64,000 nucleotides of DNA from Clostridium sp. C8-1-8 (GTDB lineage: Bacteria; Bacillota; Clostridia; Clostridiales; Clostridiaceae): NCBI RefSeq assembly GCF_009928445.1, contig NZ_JAABNO010000019.1, positions 1-64,000 on the forward strand, read 5' to 3'. Below, in pieces: positions 8,649-17,749 of the stretch. The position numbers were made by a program, and so were the translations under genes. Position 1 is the stretch's first letter, and every line of letters starts with the position of its first letter. Under the pieces are notes generated by a model. The model saw nothing but the letters and a program-made list of their open reading frames with translations. It searched no databases and had not been told where the DNA came from.

Positions 8649-8683
<35 letters not shown>

Positions 8684-8887
8684 GGGGTGATAAGATATAT
8701 ATAAATTATGTTCTTGTAAATGATGCATATATATAAGCAATTAGTATCAGATTATCAAAAAATAGCCTTTTTAATGTGAAATTATACTAAATTAAATAGA
8801 AAATAGAAAAATATATATGCAACCATTGAAGTATTTGCAGATATTGTTTAAAATTGTTAATAAACAAGGAAATAAGGGGGCAAATAC

Positions 8888-10522
8888 ATGAAATCACTTA
8901 GACGGAAGATAAGCTTAAGTTTTGGGGGAGTGTGTTTATTATTTTCTATAATCTATACACTTGTATATGGCTACAGGACTTCAACCGTAATACAGAATCA
9001 AGCTATGGAAGATACAGCTTTGATGTCTGAACAATTTTTAATTAATTTAAATGGACATACTACTGAAGATTCAAGCTATCTTCAGGAGTTAACAAGAAAA
9101 TATAAAAATTCTAGCATAAGTTACATAGGTATAAGAAATAAGGATTATAAGTATGTGGCTAGTACTATTGATTCAGAAACTGGATCGCAAAAAAAAGATC
9201 AATATGCTGAGAAGGTATTTTCTACAGGAGAAACAACCTCTTATAAAATAAATGATAAAGATAAAGGACTTATGCTTCAGTCAGTAATGGCTATCAAAAA
9301 TGATGATAACGTAGTCGGAGTAATAGAACTTGGTATTCCTATGAGCAATTCTCAAAAGGATATTAGTAATCTCATTATAAGCATGCTGGTTATTGCCATA
9401 GTAATTCAAATAGTTGCTTTTATTATAGGTGGATTTGTTGCTAGAAGCATAGTTAACCCGATAAAGCATATGCTTGGGTCTTTAGATCGTGTGGCGAAGG
9501 GAGACTTCACAGCAAGTGTAAGGGTTTCTTCTAAAGATGAAATAGGTAAATTATCTAGTATAATGGCAGACACTTTGGAGCATATAAAAGAGATGGTTTT
9601 AGAGATTAAGGCTTCAGCCAATAATCTTGCTGAAGCTTCACAAGGAGTAGCTGCATCAAGTGAGCAAATGGCAAGCTCAAATGGTAGCATAGCAGAAGCT
9701 ATGACAGATTCTGCACATAGAGTTAACACACAATCCCATAACTTAGATGAATCATATGAGGTCTTAATAGAGCTAGAAGAAAGATTAAAGACAATGGAAT
9801 CAAATCTAAGTTTAGCACTAAGTGGAAATATGGAGATAAAGCATAAAGCAGATGATGGAAAAGATAAAATTGTAGAATTAGCTAAATCAATAGAAGAAAT
9901 ACGATATAAGTTTGAAGAGGTAGAAAATACTTTATCTAAGCTTAATGTAAGCGTAGGTAATATTTCATCTATAACTCTAGTTATTAACGATGTGGCCGAG
10001 CAAACTAACTTACTTGCTTTAAATGCGGCAATAGAGGCTGCAAGAGTTGGGGAACAAGGAAGAGGTTTTGCTGTAGTTGCAGATGAGATAAGAACTTTAG
10101 CTGAGCAAGTTCTAGACTCTTCAAAGAATATTAATAATATAGTAACAGGTATTACAGGAGATACTAAACAAGTCTCCAATAGTGCAAAAGAAGTGTCATT
10201 TAAGATAAGCGAGCAAGGAAAGATATTAGGTGATACTATAGAGTCCTTTAAGAATATAGTTTCTGGAATATTGAATAATTCTACTACCATAGAAAATAGT
10301 AATACAGAACTTAAAGAAACTCTTAATGCTAAAAATAATGTGAAAAATAGAATAGAAATAGTTACAGAAGAGGCGAAAAATATATCTGAAAGTACAATAT
10401 CAGTGGCTTCAAATATAGAAGAGCAAACAGCAACAGTTCAGGAATTTACAGCTACGGCGCAGACATTGGATAGCATGGCTGCATCTTTGACTACTCTTGT
10501 AAACAGGTTTAAGGTTGAATAA
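8888..10522 (+). CDS. Methyl-accepting chemotaxis protein
   Basis: 544 aa transmembrane chemoreceptor. Membrane helix 1 is at about residues 11-28. A periplasmic sensor of about 130 residues with a Cache-like pattern ([19 protein letters not shown]) comes next. Helix 2 is at about 160-185, then a HAMP domain ([20 protein letters not shown]). The cytoplasmic signalling domain has the hairpin tip motif [19 protein letters not shown] and [17 protein letters not shown], where CheA/CheW bind. Ligand unknown. GGGGG lies 8 nt before the ATG. It stands alone with a long upstream spacer that contains the TAA microsatellite. A 294-codon opposite-strand ORF inside it is a shadow. Confidence 0.95.
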   Translation: MKSLRRKISLSFGGVCLLFSIIYTLVYGYRTSTVIQNQAMEDTALMSEQFLINLNGHTTEDSSYLQELTRKYKNSSISYIGIRNKDYKYVASTIDSETGSQKKDQYAEKVFSTGETTSYKINDKDKGLMLQSVMAIKNDDNVVGVIELGIPMSNSQKDISNLIISMLVIAIVIQIVAFIIGGFVARSIVNPIKHMLGSLDRVAKGDFTASVRVSSKDEIGKLSSIMADTLEHIKEMVLEIKASANNLAEASQGVAASSEQMASSNGSIAEAMTDSAHRVNTQSHNLDESYEVLIELEERLKTMESNLSLALSGNMEIKHKADDGKDKIVELAKSIEEIRYKFEEVENTLSKLNVSVGNISSITLVINDVAEQTNLLALNAAIEAARVGEQGRGFAVVADEIRTLAEQVLDSSKNINNIVTGITGDTKQVSNSAKEVSFKISEQGKILGDTIESFKNIVSGILNNSTTIENSNTELKETLNAKNNVKNRIEIVTEEAKNISESTISVASNIEEQTATVQEFTATAQTLDSMAASLTTLVNRFKVE

Positions 10523-10649
10523 TAAAAAATAACTCTATATTAAAAAATACTTATAAAACTCAGATTTAAATAGAGCCGAAATTGATTTTATAAATATCTT
10601 AAACATAGTTTAATTAAAAGTTTTAATTTTAAAATACATATATATAAGT

Positions 10650-10690
10650 AAAAGTTCTTAGAAATATAATAATATATCTAAGAACTTTTA
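10650..10690. terminator. Bidirectional terminator between convergent genes
   Basis: AAAAGTTCTTAGA (10650-10662) and TCTAAGAACTTTT (10677-10689) are exact complements around a 14-nt A+T loop. The A and T runs on either side let it serve both the chemoreceptor (plus) and the hydrolase (minus). Confidence 0.88.
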
Positions 10691-10729
10691 TGCTTTTCGT
10701 ATAAAACCGATAATTACAGTAGGATCTAA

Positions 10730-11362
10730 TTAGTAAGTTAGAAAAATTACATTATTAGTAGAACGGATATCTTTTTCAGGAGTAAAGCAATTAGATGAAA
10801 CTTTCTTTACATTTTTCATAGCTGTTAAAAACTTTTCTGGACCATCTAACTCAAATGTAAGTTTAGGCGTCTTATAATGCATAGGGATAACATAGGTTGG
10901 ATTTATAGACTTTGTAATTTCTGCAGCCTCTAATCCATCAATTGTGAAATTACCTCCTACTGGCACCATGAGAATGTCAACCTTACCTATCCTATCTAGC
11001 ATACCTTCATTTAAAGTATGTCCTAAATCTCCTAAGTGACATATTCTAAAGTTATCTATTTCAATAATATAAATAATATTAGGACCTCGCTTTAACCCAT
11101 TTTCTTTATCATGGTGACTAGCTATTCCATGTATTGTACAAAATTCTTCTTCATGTATCCCTAAAGTATCTATAACTTTTGTATCAATATTAGAGGGAGA
11201 GATATAGCAGTGGTCGAAATGTTTGTGGCTTATTGTTATTAGATCAACTTTGTCTTCGTAGGTAGGATATCCAATATCGTTAGGAAAAGGATCTAATAAT
11301 AACCTTTTGCCAACAGAGTTTTTAATTAAGAAAGAAGCGTGGCCTAGATTAATTATTTCCAT
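10730..11362 (-). CDS. Metal-dependent hydrolase, UPF0173/metallo-beta-lactamase fold
   Basis: 210 aa. The start MEIINLGHASFLI and the metal motif HKHFDH (H-x-H-x-D-H) identify a metallo-beta-lactamase-fold hydrolase. GDLGHT and the late IPMHYKTP (metal-binding His) match the UPF0173 (YtkL-like) subgroup, which is slightly longer in other species. Substrate unknown. AAGGATGTG is 6 nt before the ATG. It is a monocistronic gene divergent from ctsR. Confidence 0.88.
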   Translation of the reverse strand: MEIINLGHASFLIKNSVGKRLLLDPFPNDIGYPTYEDKVDLITISHKHFDHCYISPSNIDTKVIDTLGIHEEEFCTIHGIASHHDKENGLKRGPNIIYIIEIDNFRICHLGDLGHTLNEGMLDRIGKVDILMVPVGGNFTIDGLEAAEITKSINPTYVIPMHYKTPKLTFELDGPEKFLTAMKNVKKVSSNCFTPEKDIRSTNNVIFLTY

Positions 11363-11487
11363 AAAATCACATCCTTAAATTTGACTATTATAGCCTTATT
11401 ATAACCATAAAAAATGGTTATACACAAATAAAATTGAATTGCTTTAATTTTCTGTTAATAGCTTTGTTAATTAATAATACTTATCAC

Positions 11488-11541
11488 TTGAATTTGAAAT
11501 AAAAAAATAATAATATATATTCAAGGTCAAAGAAAGTCAAA
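11488..11541 (+). promoter_or_regulatory. ctsR promoter and CtsR operator
   Basis: A -35 TTGAAT (11488-11493), 17-bp spacer and -10 TAATAT (11511-11516) are followed by GGTCAAA-GAA-AGTCAAA at 11525-11541. That is an exact match to the CtsR heptad repeat (A/G)GTCAAANAN(A/G)GTCAAA. The operator covers the expected start of transcription and ends just before the ribosome site, so autorepression of the ctsR-clpC operon follows. Confidence 0.92.
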
Positions 11542-11557
11542 GTAAGGTGGTGATTTG

Positions 11558-12013
11558 GTGGCTAGATTGTCTGACATAATTGAGGCATTCATAAAGAACT
11601 TACTTGAACAAAGCTGCGATCAAGAACTTCAAATTCAGAGAAATGAGTTAGCAGATAAATTTTCTTGTGCTCCATCGCAAATAAATTATGTATTAACTAC
11701 TAGATTTACTTGTGATAAAGGATATTTGATTGAAAGTAAAAGAGGTGGCGGAGGCTGCATAGTTATAAAAAAAATTACTTATGACACAAAAGATAAGATT
11801 TATGAAATAATAAGCTCAAGTATAGGAGATAGTATTACTTATCACAATGGGATAGCTATTTTAGAAAGTCTTTATGACTTAAATATTATAAATGAGCGAG
11901 AAATGGAACTTATAAAAATAACTATTAATGATAGAACTCTTCAGAATGTAGAAAATAGAAATAAGGTTAGAGCTGATATATTAAGATCACTAGTTGTGGT
12001 TTTATTATCTTAA
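11558..12013 (+). CDS. ctsR: Heat-shock repressor CtsR
   Basis: About 151 aa. The winged-helix N-terminal half (LSDIIEAFIKNLLEQ, CAPSQINYVLTTRF) includes the glycine-rich wing RGGGGCI, which in CtsR senses heat and contacts DNA. The C-terminal half is the dimer and McsB-binding region. CtsR represses class III heat-shock genes. The reading frame also opens with TTG at 11555; GTG at 11558 has the better distance from AGGTGG. It is the first gene of ctsR-mcsA-mcsB-clpC, with its own operator immediately upstream. Confidence 0.95.
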   Translation: MARLSDIIEAFIKNLLEQSCDQELQIQRNELADKFSCAPSQINYVLTTRFTCDKGYLIESKRGGGGCIVIKKITYDTKDKIYEIISSSIGDSITYHNGIAILESLYDLNIINEREMELIKITINDRTLQNVENRNKVRADILRSLVVVLLS

Positions 12014-12032
12014 AGTAAGGGAGGTATTCTTT

Positions 12033-12551
12033 ATGTTATGTGATAAATGTGGAGAAAGAGAAGCCAGTGTTCATATTGTAAAAGTGGTCAACGGTGATAA
12101 GAAAGAATTGAATCTTTGTGACAAGTGTGCAAATGAATCTATGGAAGTTCCTTTAAATCCATTTGAAGACTTAGGAGAATTCTCATTCCAAAACTTATTA
12201 AGTGGTCTGGTGGATTATGTTAATAAGGCATCTCAAGGGGCTCAGAAGAATGAAGTGCTTTGTGAAAACTGTGGAATGTCATATAACGAATTCAAAAAAA
12301 CTGGTCTTTTAGGTTGTAGTGAATGCTATAAGAACTTCCAAAATTCTATTAACCCCGTAATAAAAAGAGTACAAGGTGATATGGAACATATGGGGAAAGT
12401 TCCTACAAAGGCTGGAAAGTACTTCATAGAAAAAAGAAAGCTGGTAAAACTAAAGGAAGAGCTACAACAAGCTATATTTGGAGAAGAATACGAAAGAGCG
12501 GCTGTTCTTAGAGATGAAATAAAGTCACTTCAAGAAAGTATGGGAGAATAG
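12033..12551 (+). CDS. mcsA: McsA, activator of the McsB arginine kinase
   Basis: 172 aa. Four CxxC zinc motifs are visible: CDKC, CDKC, CENC and CSEC, the first at residues 3-6. The C-terminal stretch LKEELQQAIFGEEYERAAVLRDEIKSL is a UVR (UvrB/C) coiled coil, as in McsA. The protein activates and partners McsB. An upstream in-frame ATG at 11994 overlaps ctsR; the ATG at 12033 has GGGAGG 7 nt before it and is preferred. The mcsB gene begins 11 nt later. Confidence 0.94.
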   Translation: MLCDKCGEREASVHIVKVVNGDKKELNLCDKCANESMEVPLNPFEDLGEFSFQNLLSGLVDYVNKASQGAQKNEVLCENCGMSYNEFKKTGLLGCSECYKNFQNSINPVIKRVQGDMEHMGKVPTKAGKYFIEKRKLVKLKEELQQAIFGEEYERAAVLRDEIKSLQESMGE

Positions 12552-12562
12552 GAGGATGCTTT

Positions 12563-13600
12563 ATGGATAACTGGATTAATGGTGCTGAAACTAGTAATGA
12601 TGAAATAGTTATAAGTTCTAGAGTTAGATTAGCAAGAAATCTTAAGAAAATACCTTTTACCAATAGAATGGATGAAACTGCTGGAAGAGAGAATGTTGAC
12701 AGAATTGAAGGAGCTTTTTATTTAAACCAAGATAATCGAGAAAAGTTTACTACTATAAGGCTGTGGGAAAGTAGTGGCAATGTGTCAACTAGTTATTTTG
12801 AAAAACACCTTATTAGTCCTAATTTATTGAAATCTTATAAGAAGACAGCTTTTTTAGTAGATAAAGATGAAACTATGAGCATAATGATAAATGAAGAAGA
12901 TCATATAAGACTTCAATGCATAACAAAAGGATTCAATGTTAGGGAAGCTTATAATGAGGCTAATAAACTTGATGATATGCTAGAACAGTATTTAGATTAT
13001 GCCTTTGACGAAAAGTTCGGCTATCTAACAGCTTGCCCTACAAATTTGGGTACTGGTATGAGAGCTTCTGTTATGATTCATTTACCTGCGCTTACTATGA
13101 ATAAAGAAATTGATGGATTAATAAAAGGTCTAGCTCAAGTTGGTATGACCATAAGAGGGCTATATGGTGAAGGGTCAAATGCAGATAGCAATATATATCA
13201 AATATCAAATCAGGTTACTCTTGGAGTTACGGAGGAAGAGATTATTACTAATCTCCAAGCAGTTGTATCTCAAGTAGTTGCTCAAGAAATAAAATCGAGA
13301 GAATCATTAAGAGCTAGTTATGAATACGAAATTTTGGATAAAATATATAGGTCAATTGGAATACTAAAGAATGCAATTATTTTAAGTTCAAAAGAATGTT
13401 TAGAACTTCTTTCATACGTAAGATTAGGTGTGGAAATGTCAATAATAAATGATGTAGATAAAAAACTTTTGAACAGCTTGCTTGTATCCATTCAACCAGC
13501 TTCACTTCAACTTAAGGTAGGAAGAAAGTTGTCGGAAAGAGAACGGGATATAGAGAGAGGTAAATTAGTTAGAGAGGCATTTAGAAAAATTAATAATTAG
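12563..13600 (+). CDS. mcsB: Protein arginine kinase McsB
   Basis: 345 aa, phosphagen-kinase fold. It phosphorylates arginines of proteins such as CtsR, marking them for ClpCP. Visible motifs: ISSRVRLARN (residues 17-26), CPTNLGTGMRASVMIHLP with the catalytic-pocket cysteine, and RGLYGEGSNADSNIYQ. Length matches the family (about 350-360). AGGAGG is 7 nt before the ATG. It lies between mcsA and clpC with short gaps on both sides, an operonic arrangement. Confidence 0.95.
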   Translation: MDNWINGAETSNDEIVISSRVRLARNLKKIPFTNRMDETAGRENVDRIEGAFYLNQDNREKFTTIRLWESSGNVSTSYFEKHLISPNLLKSYKKTAFLVDKDETMSIMINEEDHIRLQCITKGFNVREAYNEANKLDDMLEQYLDYAFDEKFGYLTACPTNLGTGMRASVMIHLPALTMNKEIDGLIKGLAQVGMTIRGLYGEGSNADSNIYQISNQVTLGVTEEEIITNLQAVVSQVVAQEIKSRESLRASYEYEILDKIYRSIGILKNAIILSSKECLELLSYVRLGVEMSIINDVDKKLLNSLLVSIQPASLQLKVGRKLSERERDIERGKLVREAFRKINN

Positions 13601-13611
13601 GAGGTGACACC

Positions 13612-16080
13612 ATGTTATTTGGTAGATTTACAGAAAGAGCTCAAAAAGTTTTAATGAATGCTAGAGAACAATCTAAAAAATATAAACATGGGTATATAGG
13701 TACTGAGCATATTCTATTAGGAATACTAATGGATGAGGGAAAAAGTAAAGAGTTATTAAACGCCTATAATGTAAATGTAGATGGAGTAGGTAGGCTGATA
13801 CAACAATATGTTGGAGAAGGTGAGGTTGAGTACTTTTCAGGAGAGATACCACTAACTCCAAGAACCAAAAGACTTTTAGATAATAGTTTAGTGGAAGCTA
13901 GAAATTTAGGACATAACTATATAAGTCCAGAGCATATACTTCTTGCTTTAATAGCTGACAACGAAGGTGTAGCATATACTATCTTAAATAATCTCAATGT
14001 TAACTTTGAAAAACTTAGAGCAGATATAATTAGTAGCTTTAATGGAAAGCCTGTATCACAAGGTGGTCAATCTGACAGTCCCCAAAGGAGAAAAACAGAT
14101 CATAAGACACCTAATCTAGATCAGTTTGGAAGAGATCTTACTGAGATGGCTATAGAAGGTAAGCTTGATCCTGTGGTTGGAAGAGACGAAGAAACTCAAA
14201 GGGTTTTAGAAATTTTGTGTAGAAGAATAAAAAACAATCCTTGCTTAATAGGTGATCCTGGAGTAGGAAAAACTGCAATAGCGGAAGGTTTGGCTCAAAA
14301 GATAGTTGAAGGAAACATTCCAGAGATACTTAAGGAAAAAAGAGTTGTTGCATTGGATATAACCTCTATGATAGCAGGTGCAAAGTATAGAGGTGAATTT
14401 GAAGATAGATTAAAGAAGGTAATGGAAGAGATTAGGAATGCAGGAAATGTACTGTTATTTATAGATGAGATTCATACAATAGTTGGTGCCGGTGGCGCTG
14501 AAGGAGCTATAGATGCATCTAACATACTTAAGCCTGCTTTAGCAAGAGGAGAGATTCAATGTATAGGAGCTACAACTATTGATGAGTATAGAAAGTACAT
14601 TGAGAAAGATTCTGCTCTTGAAAGAAGATTCCAACCTGTAAATGTAGGAGAACCTTCAAAATCTGAAACATTACAAATATTAAAAGGCCTTAGAGATAAG
14701 TATGAAGCCCATCATGGAGTAAAGATAACAGATGAAGCTCTAGAAGCTGCTGTTAATCTTTCAGATAGATATATAACTGATAGATTTATGCCAGATAAGG
14801 CTATAGACTTAATAGATGAAGCGGCTGCTAAGGTTAGAATTGAAAACTTAACTACTCCTCCAGATCTTAAAGAGATGGAAGAAGAAATTGAAAAGGCAAC
14901 TAAGGAAAAAGAAGATGCTATAGCAGTTCAAAACTTTGAAAAAGCTGCTGAGTTAAGAGATAAAGAAAAGAAGTTAAGAGAAAAACTAGACCATATGAAG
15001 ACAAATTGGACTACTCAAAGTAGTGCTCAAACTCATATAGTTGGAGAGCAGCAAATAGCATCAGTAGTTTCTAAATGGACCAAGGTGCCAGTAGAAAAAC
15101 TAACAGAAACTGAATCAGAGAAATTATTAAAACTTGAAGAAATACTCCATAAGAGAGTAGTAGGACAAAATGAGGCAGTAAAATCTGTTGCTAGAGCAGT
15201 AAGAAGAGCAAGAGTAGGGTTAAAGGATCCTAATAGACCTATAGGCTCATTTATATTCTTAGGACCTACTGGAGTTGGAAAAACTGAGCTTTCTAAAGCA
15301 TTGGCTGAGGCTATGTTTGGAGATGAGGACAATACAGTTAGAGTGGATATGTCAGAATATATGGAGAAGCATTCAGTATCAAGACTTATAGGTTCCCCTC
15401 CAGGATATGTTGGATATGATGAAGGTGGCCAGCTTACTGAAGCTGTAAGAAGAAGACCTTATTCAGTAGTATTACTAGATGAAATTGAAAAAGCTCATCC
15501 AGACGTATTTAATATATTATTACAAATACTTGAGGATGGAAGACTTACAGATGGAAAAGGTAAGACTGTTAACTTCAAAAATACAATAATAATAATGACT
15601 TCCAATGTAGGCGCTCATACAATTAAAAAGCAAAAAACAATAGGATTTGGCATGGATGAAGATAAGAGCGAAACAGAATACGAAAAAATGAAGGAAAATG
15701 TTATGGATGATCTTAGAAAGACTTTCAGACCAGAATTCCTTAATAGAATTGATGATACAATTGTATTCCATGGACTACAAGAGGAAGATTTGTTACAAAT
15801 AGTCAACCTTATGGTAAGCTCAGTTACAGAAAGATTAGACGAACAAGACATACATTTAGAATTTGATGAAGAAAGTAAAAAGATTCTTGTTGAAAAGGGT
15901 AAAGATGTAACCTATGGTGCAAGACCTTTGAGAAGAGTCATAACTAAGAGTGTTGAAGATAAATTAAGTGAAGAAATGCTTAAAGGAAATATAAAGAGGG
16001 GTCAAAGTGTTAAAGTAACTGCAGAGGATGGAGATTTGAAGTTTACTCCAAGCGTAGTGGCTCAAGAAGAAACTAATTAA
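13612..16080 (+). CDS. clpC: ATP-dependent Clp protease ATP-binding subunit ClpC
   Basis: 822 aa Hsp100 unfoldase that feeds proteins to ClpP. Order of domains: two Clp-N repeats (about 1-145), AAA+ domain 1 with Walker A GDPGVGKT (from residue 214), a UVR/M-domain (about 415-460, [17 protein letters not shown]), and AAA+ domain 2 with GPTGVGKT (from residue 551). [14 protein letters not shown] and the C-terminal LARP-type arm follow. An IGF loop for ClpP docking is seen as [10 protein letters not shown]. The ATG follows AGGAGGTG. A weak hairpin (TAGCATT 16103-16109 with AATGCTA 16135-16141) follows the stop. radA, its usual neighbour, is 17.7 kb away. Confidence 0.97.
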   Translation: MLFGRFTERAQKVLMNAREQSKKYKHGYIGTEHILLGILMDEGKSKELLNAYNVNVDGVGRLIQQYVGEGEVEYFSGEIPLTPRTKRLLDNSLVEARNLGHNYISPEHILLALIADNEGVAYTILNNLNVNFEKLRADIISSFNGKPVSQGGQSDSPQRRKTDHKTPNLDQFGRDLTEMAIEGKLDPVVGRDEETQRVLEILCRRIKNNPCLIGDPGVGKTAIAEGLAQKIVEGNIPEILKEKRVVALDITSMIAGAKYRGEFEDRLKKVMEEIRNAGNVLLFIDEIHTIVGAGGAEGAIDASNILKPALARGEIQCIGATTIDEYRKYIEKDSALERRFQPVNVGEPSKSETLQILKGLRDKYEAHHGVKITDEALEAAVNLSDRYITDRFMPDKAIDLIDEAAAKVRIENLTTPPDLKEMEEEIEKATKEKEDAIAVQNFEKAAELRDKEKKLREKLDHMKTNWTTQSSAQTHIVGEQQIASVVSKWTKVPVEKLTETESEKLLKLEEILHKRVVGQNEAVKSVARAVRRARVGLKDPNRPIGSFIFLGPTGVGKTELSKALAEAMFGDEDNTVRVDMSEYMEKHSVSRLIGSPPGYVGYDEGGQLTEAVRRRPYSVVLLDEIEKAHPDVFNILLQILEDGRLTDGKGKTVNFKNTIIIMTSNVGAHTIKKQKTIGFGMDEDKSETEYEKMKENVMDDLRKTFRPEFLNRIDDTIVFHGLQEEDLLQIVNLMVSSVTERLDEQDIHLEFDEESKKILVEKGKDVTYGARPLRRVITKSVEDKLSEEMLKGNIKRGQSVKVTAEDGDLKFTPSVVAQEETN

Positions 16081-16215
16081 ATTATATTTTGTATTGATGG
16101 TGTAGCATTTTAATCAAGAAAATATTTTAATTACAATGCTAGGTTCTTAGAGGATATTTACAAAATATAAATTTTATATGAAGTGGTACATCTATATAAA
16201 CGAATAAATTAAAGT

Positions 16216-16296
16216 TAAAAATCGTAGTTTATATATAGGGATTAAATTAAGATATTAGATTCCTATAGTTATAGACTACGGTTTTTACTTTTTTGT
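16216..16296 (+). terminator. Long imperfect hairpin with T run after clpC
   Basis: AAAAATCGTAGT (about 16217) pairs with ACTACGGTTTTT (about 16275), and the inner TATATAGG with CCTATAG. The tail is TTACTTTTTTG. It lies in the 495-nt spacer between clpC and trxB, which otherwise shows only A+T-rich sequence and the trxB promoter. Confidence 0.6.
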
Positions 16297-16480
16297 TTAT
16301 AATAACCTCCTGCCAAGCAAAGTGAAGTCTTTGGTTTATTTTTATTATGTTCAAAAGATTGAGGATATAAATGCTGTTGTTGTTAAGCGATTTAAAAATA
16401 TGAATAATAACTTAATTTAATAAAAAACTATAGTTAGAGGAGTATAGTGTAATAAATAATTATTATTTGTTAAAAACTTG

Positions 16481-16534
16481 TTGCAAAATGAATATATAGT
16501 GCTATAATAATATTAAAGATACCCCTTGGGGGTA
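16481..16534 (+). promoter_or_regulatory. trxB promoter with C-tract/G-tract inverted repeat
   Basis: A -35 TTGCAA (16481-16486), 16-bp spacer and -10 TATAAT (16503-16508) are followed at 16520-16534 by TACCCC-TTG-GGGGTA, a perfect 6-bp inverted repeat at about +6 to +20. The form resembles operators of the CsoR/RcnR/CstR repressors (Cu, Ni/Co or persulfide sensing). A related site lies in the promoter of the second glutaredoxin (30269-30287). Assignment to that family is inference. Confidence 0.6.
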
Positions 16535-16575
16535 ATTAAAACGGAAGTAAGTATTATTCAGAAAGAGGGAAAACT

Positions 16576-17514
16576 ATGGCTAAGAGTGAGAAGATAATTG
16601 ATTTAATGATAATAGGTGGAGGTCCAGCAGGATTAACAGCAGCAATATACGCATCTAGAGCTAAACTTAATATGGTACTTTTAGAAGATGCTATAGTAGG
16701 TGGTCAGGTAAGAACTAGTTATTCCATAGAAAACTATCCAGGTTTTAAATCTATAGAGGGTGGAAAGCTTGCTGATCTAATGCAAGAACAGGCCTTGGAA
16801 TTAGGTGCAACAATAGACGAATTTGATCTAGTTGAAAGAGTTGATTTCTCAGATGAAGAGAAAATAGTTGAAACAACTAGTTATATATATAAACCAAAAG
16901 CAGTAATAATAGCAACAGGGGCAACTCCTAAAAAGATTCCTGTGCCTAATGAAGAAAAGTTTTCAGGAAAGGGTATACACTACTGCGCAGTATGTGATGG
17001 AGCTATGTACGAAGGAAAGGTAATAGGTGTAGTAGGAGGAGGAAACTCAGCTCTAGAAGAAGCTTTATTCCTTACAAAGTTCGCTTCAAAAGTAGTTATG
17101 ATTAGAAGATATGATTACTTTAAGGGAGAAGCAGCAACTCTAGAGGAAGTACTACATCACCCTAAGATAGAAGTTATGTATAACTGGGATCTAGTTGATG
17201 TAGCTGGAGATAAGTTTATGGAAAGTGCTAAGATAAAGAATACAAATACAGGCGAAGAAAAAGAAATTCAAATGGATGCTATTTTTGGATATATAGGAAC
17301 TGAACCAAAGACAAGTCATTTTAAGGACTACGTAAAGCTTACACCTCAAGGATATATTCTAGCAGATGAAAGCACAAGAACAAACATAAAAGGCGTATAT
17401 GCAGCTGGAGACGTAAGAGAAAAGCAATTTAGACAGATTACAACAGCAGTAGCTGATGGAACTATAGCTGCCTTAGATGCAGAAAAATATATATTAGAAG
17501 CAAAGAGAGGTTAG
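16576..17514 (+). CDS. trxB: Thioredoxin reductase
   Basis: 312 aa flavoprotein that passes electrons from NAD(P)H or another donor to thioredoxin/glutaredoxin-like proteins. FAD motif GGGPAGLTAAIYASR lies near residue 14. The redox-active CAVC is at residues 137-140 (HYCAVCDGAMYEG). The second dinucleotide motif GVVGGGNSALEEALFL and GVYAAGDVR near the C terminus follow. The NADPH-site arginines are partly present (MIRRYDYF), so the donor is uncertain. It is the first gene of trxB-grx-gapN, 4 nt before the next start, and expressed from a promoter with a CsoR-like inverted repeat. Confidence 0.95.
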   Translation: MAKSEKIIDLMIIGGGPAGLTAAIYASRAKLNMVLLEDAIVGGQVRTSYSIENYPGFKSIEGGKLADLMQEQALELGATIDEFDLVERVDFSDEEKIVETTSYIYKPKAVIIATGATPKKIPVPNEEKFSGKGIHYCAVCDGAMYEGKVIGVVGGGNSALEEALFLTKFASKVVMIRRYDYFKGEAATLEEVLHHPKIEVMYNWDLVDVAGDKFMESAKIKNTNTGEEKEIQMDAIFGYIGTEPKTSHFKDYVKLTPQGYILADESTRTNIKGVYAAGDVREKQFRQITTAVADGTIAALDAEKYILEAKRG

Positions 17515-17518
17515 TAAT

Positions 17519-17749
17519 ATGGTGAAAATATATTCTACATCATGGTGTCCATGGTGTGTAAAGGCTAAAGATTACTTCAAGTTAAAAGGAGTAGAATATT
17601 CAGAAATAAACGTAGCTGATGAGCATGAGTACAGAAATGAGGTATATGAAGTTTCTGGCCAAAGAACTGTACCAGTTATAGATATTAACGGACAAATAAT
17701 AGTAGGTTTTGATAGAGAAAAAATTGATAGGGCATTGGAGGTAAGATAA
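17519..17749 (+). CDS. Glutaredoxin-like protein (CPWC)
   Basis: 76 aa thioredoxin-fold redox protein. The active site is CPWC at residues 10-13 (TSWCPWCVKAKDYF), the cis-Pro stretch is RTVPVIDING, and the C terminus GFDREKIDRAL matches the NrdH/YruB-like glutaredoxins. The gene starts 4 nt after trxB and overlaps gapN by one base (TAATG), so the three are cotranslated. TrxB is its likely reductant. A paralogue with the same CPWC lies at 29997-30224. Confidence 0.93.
   Translation: MVKIYSTSWCPWCVKAKDYFKLKGVEYSEINVADEHEYRNEVYEVSGQRTVPVIDINGQIIVGFDREKIDRALEVR

Noticed and set aside
9406..10290. 294-codon open frame on the minus strand
   Set aside because: Lies wholly within the chemoreceptor coding sequence, has no ribosome site and a composition typical of an antisense shadow.
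16081..16480. Spacer after clpC checked for a truncated radA
   Set aside because: No zinc-finger or Walker motifs in any frame; radA is intact at 33784.
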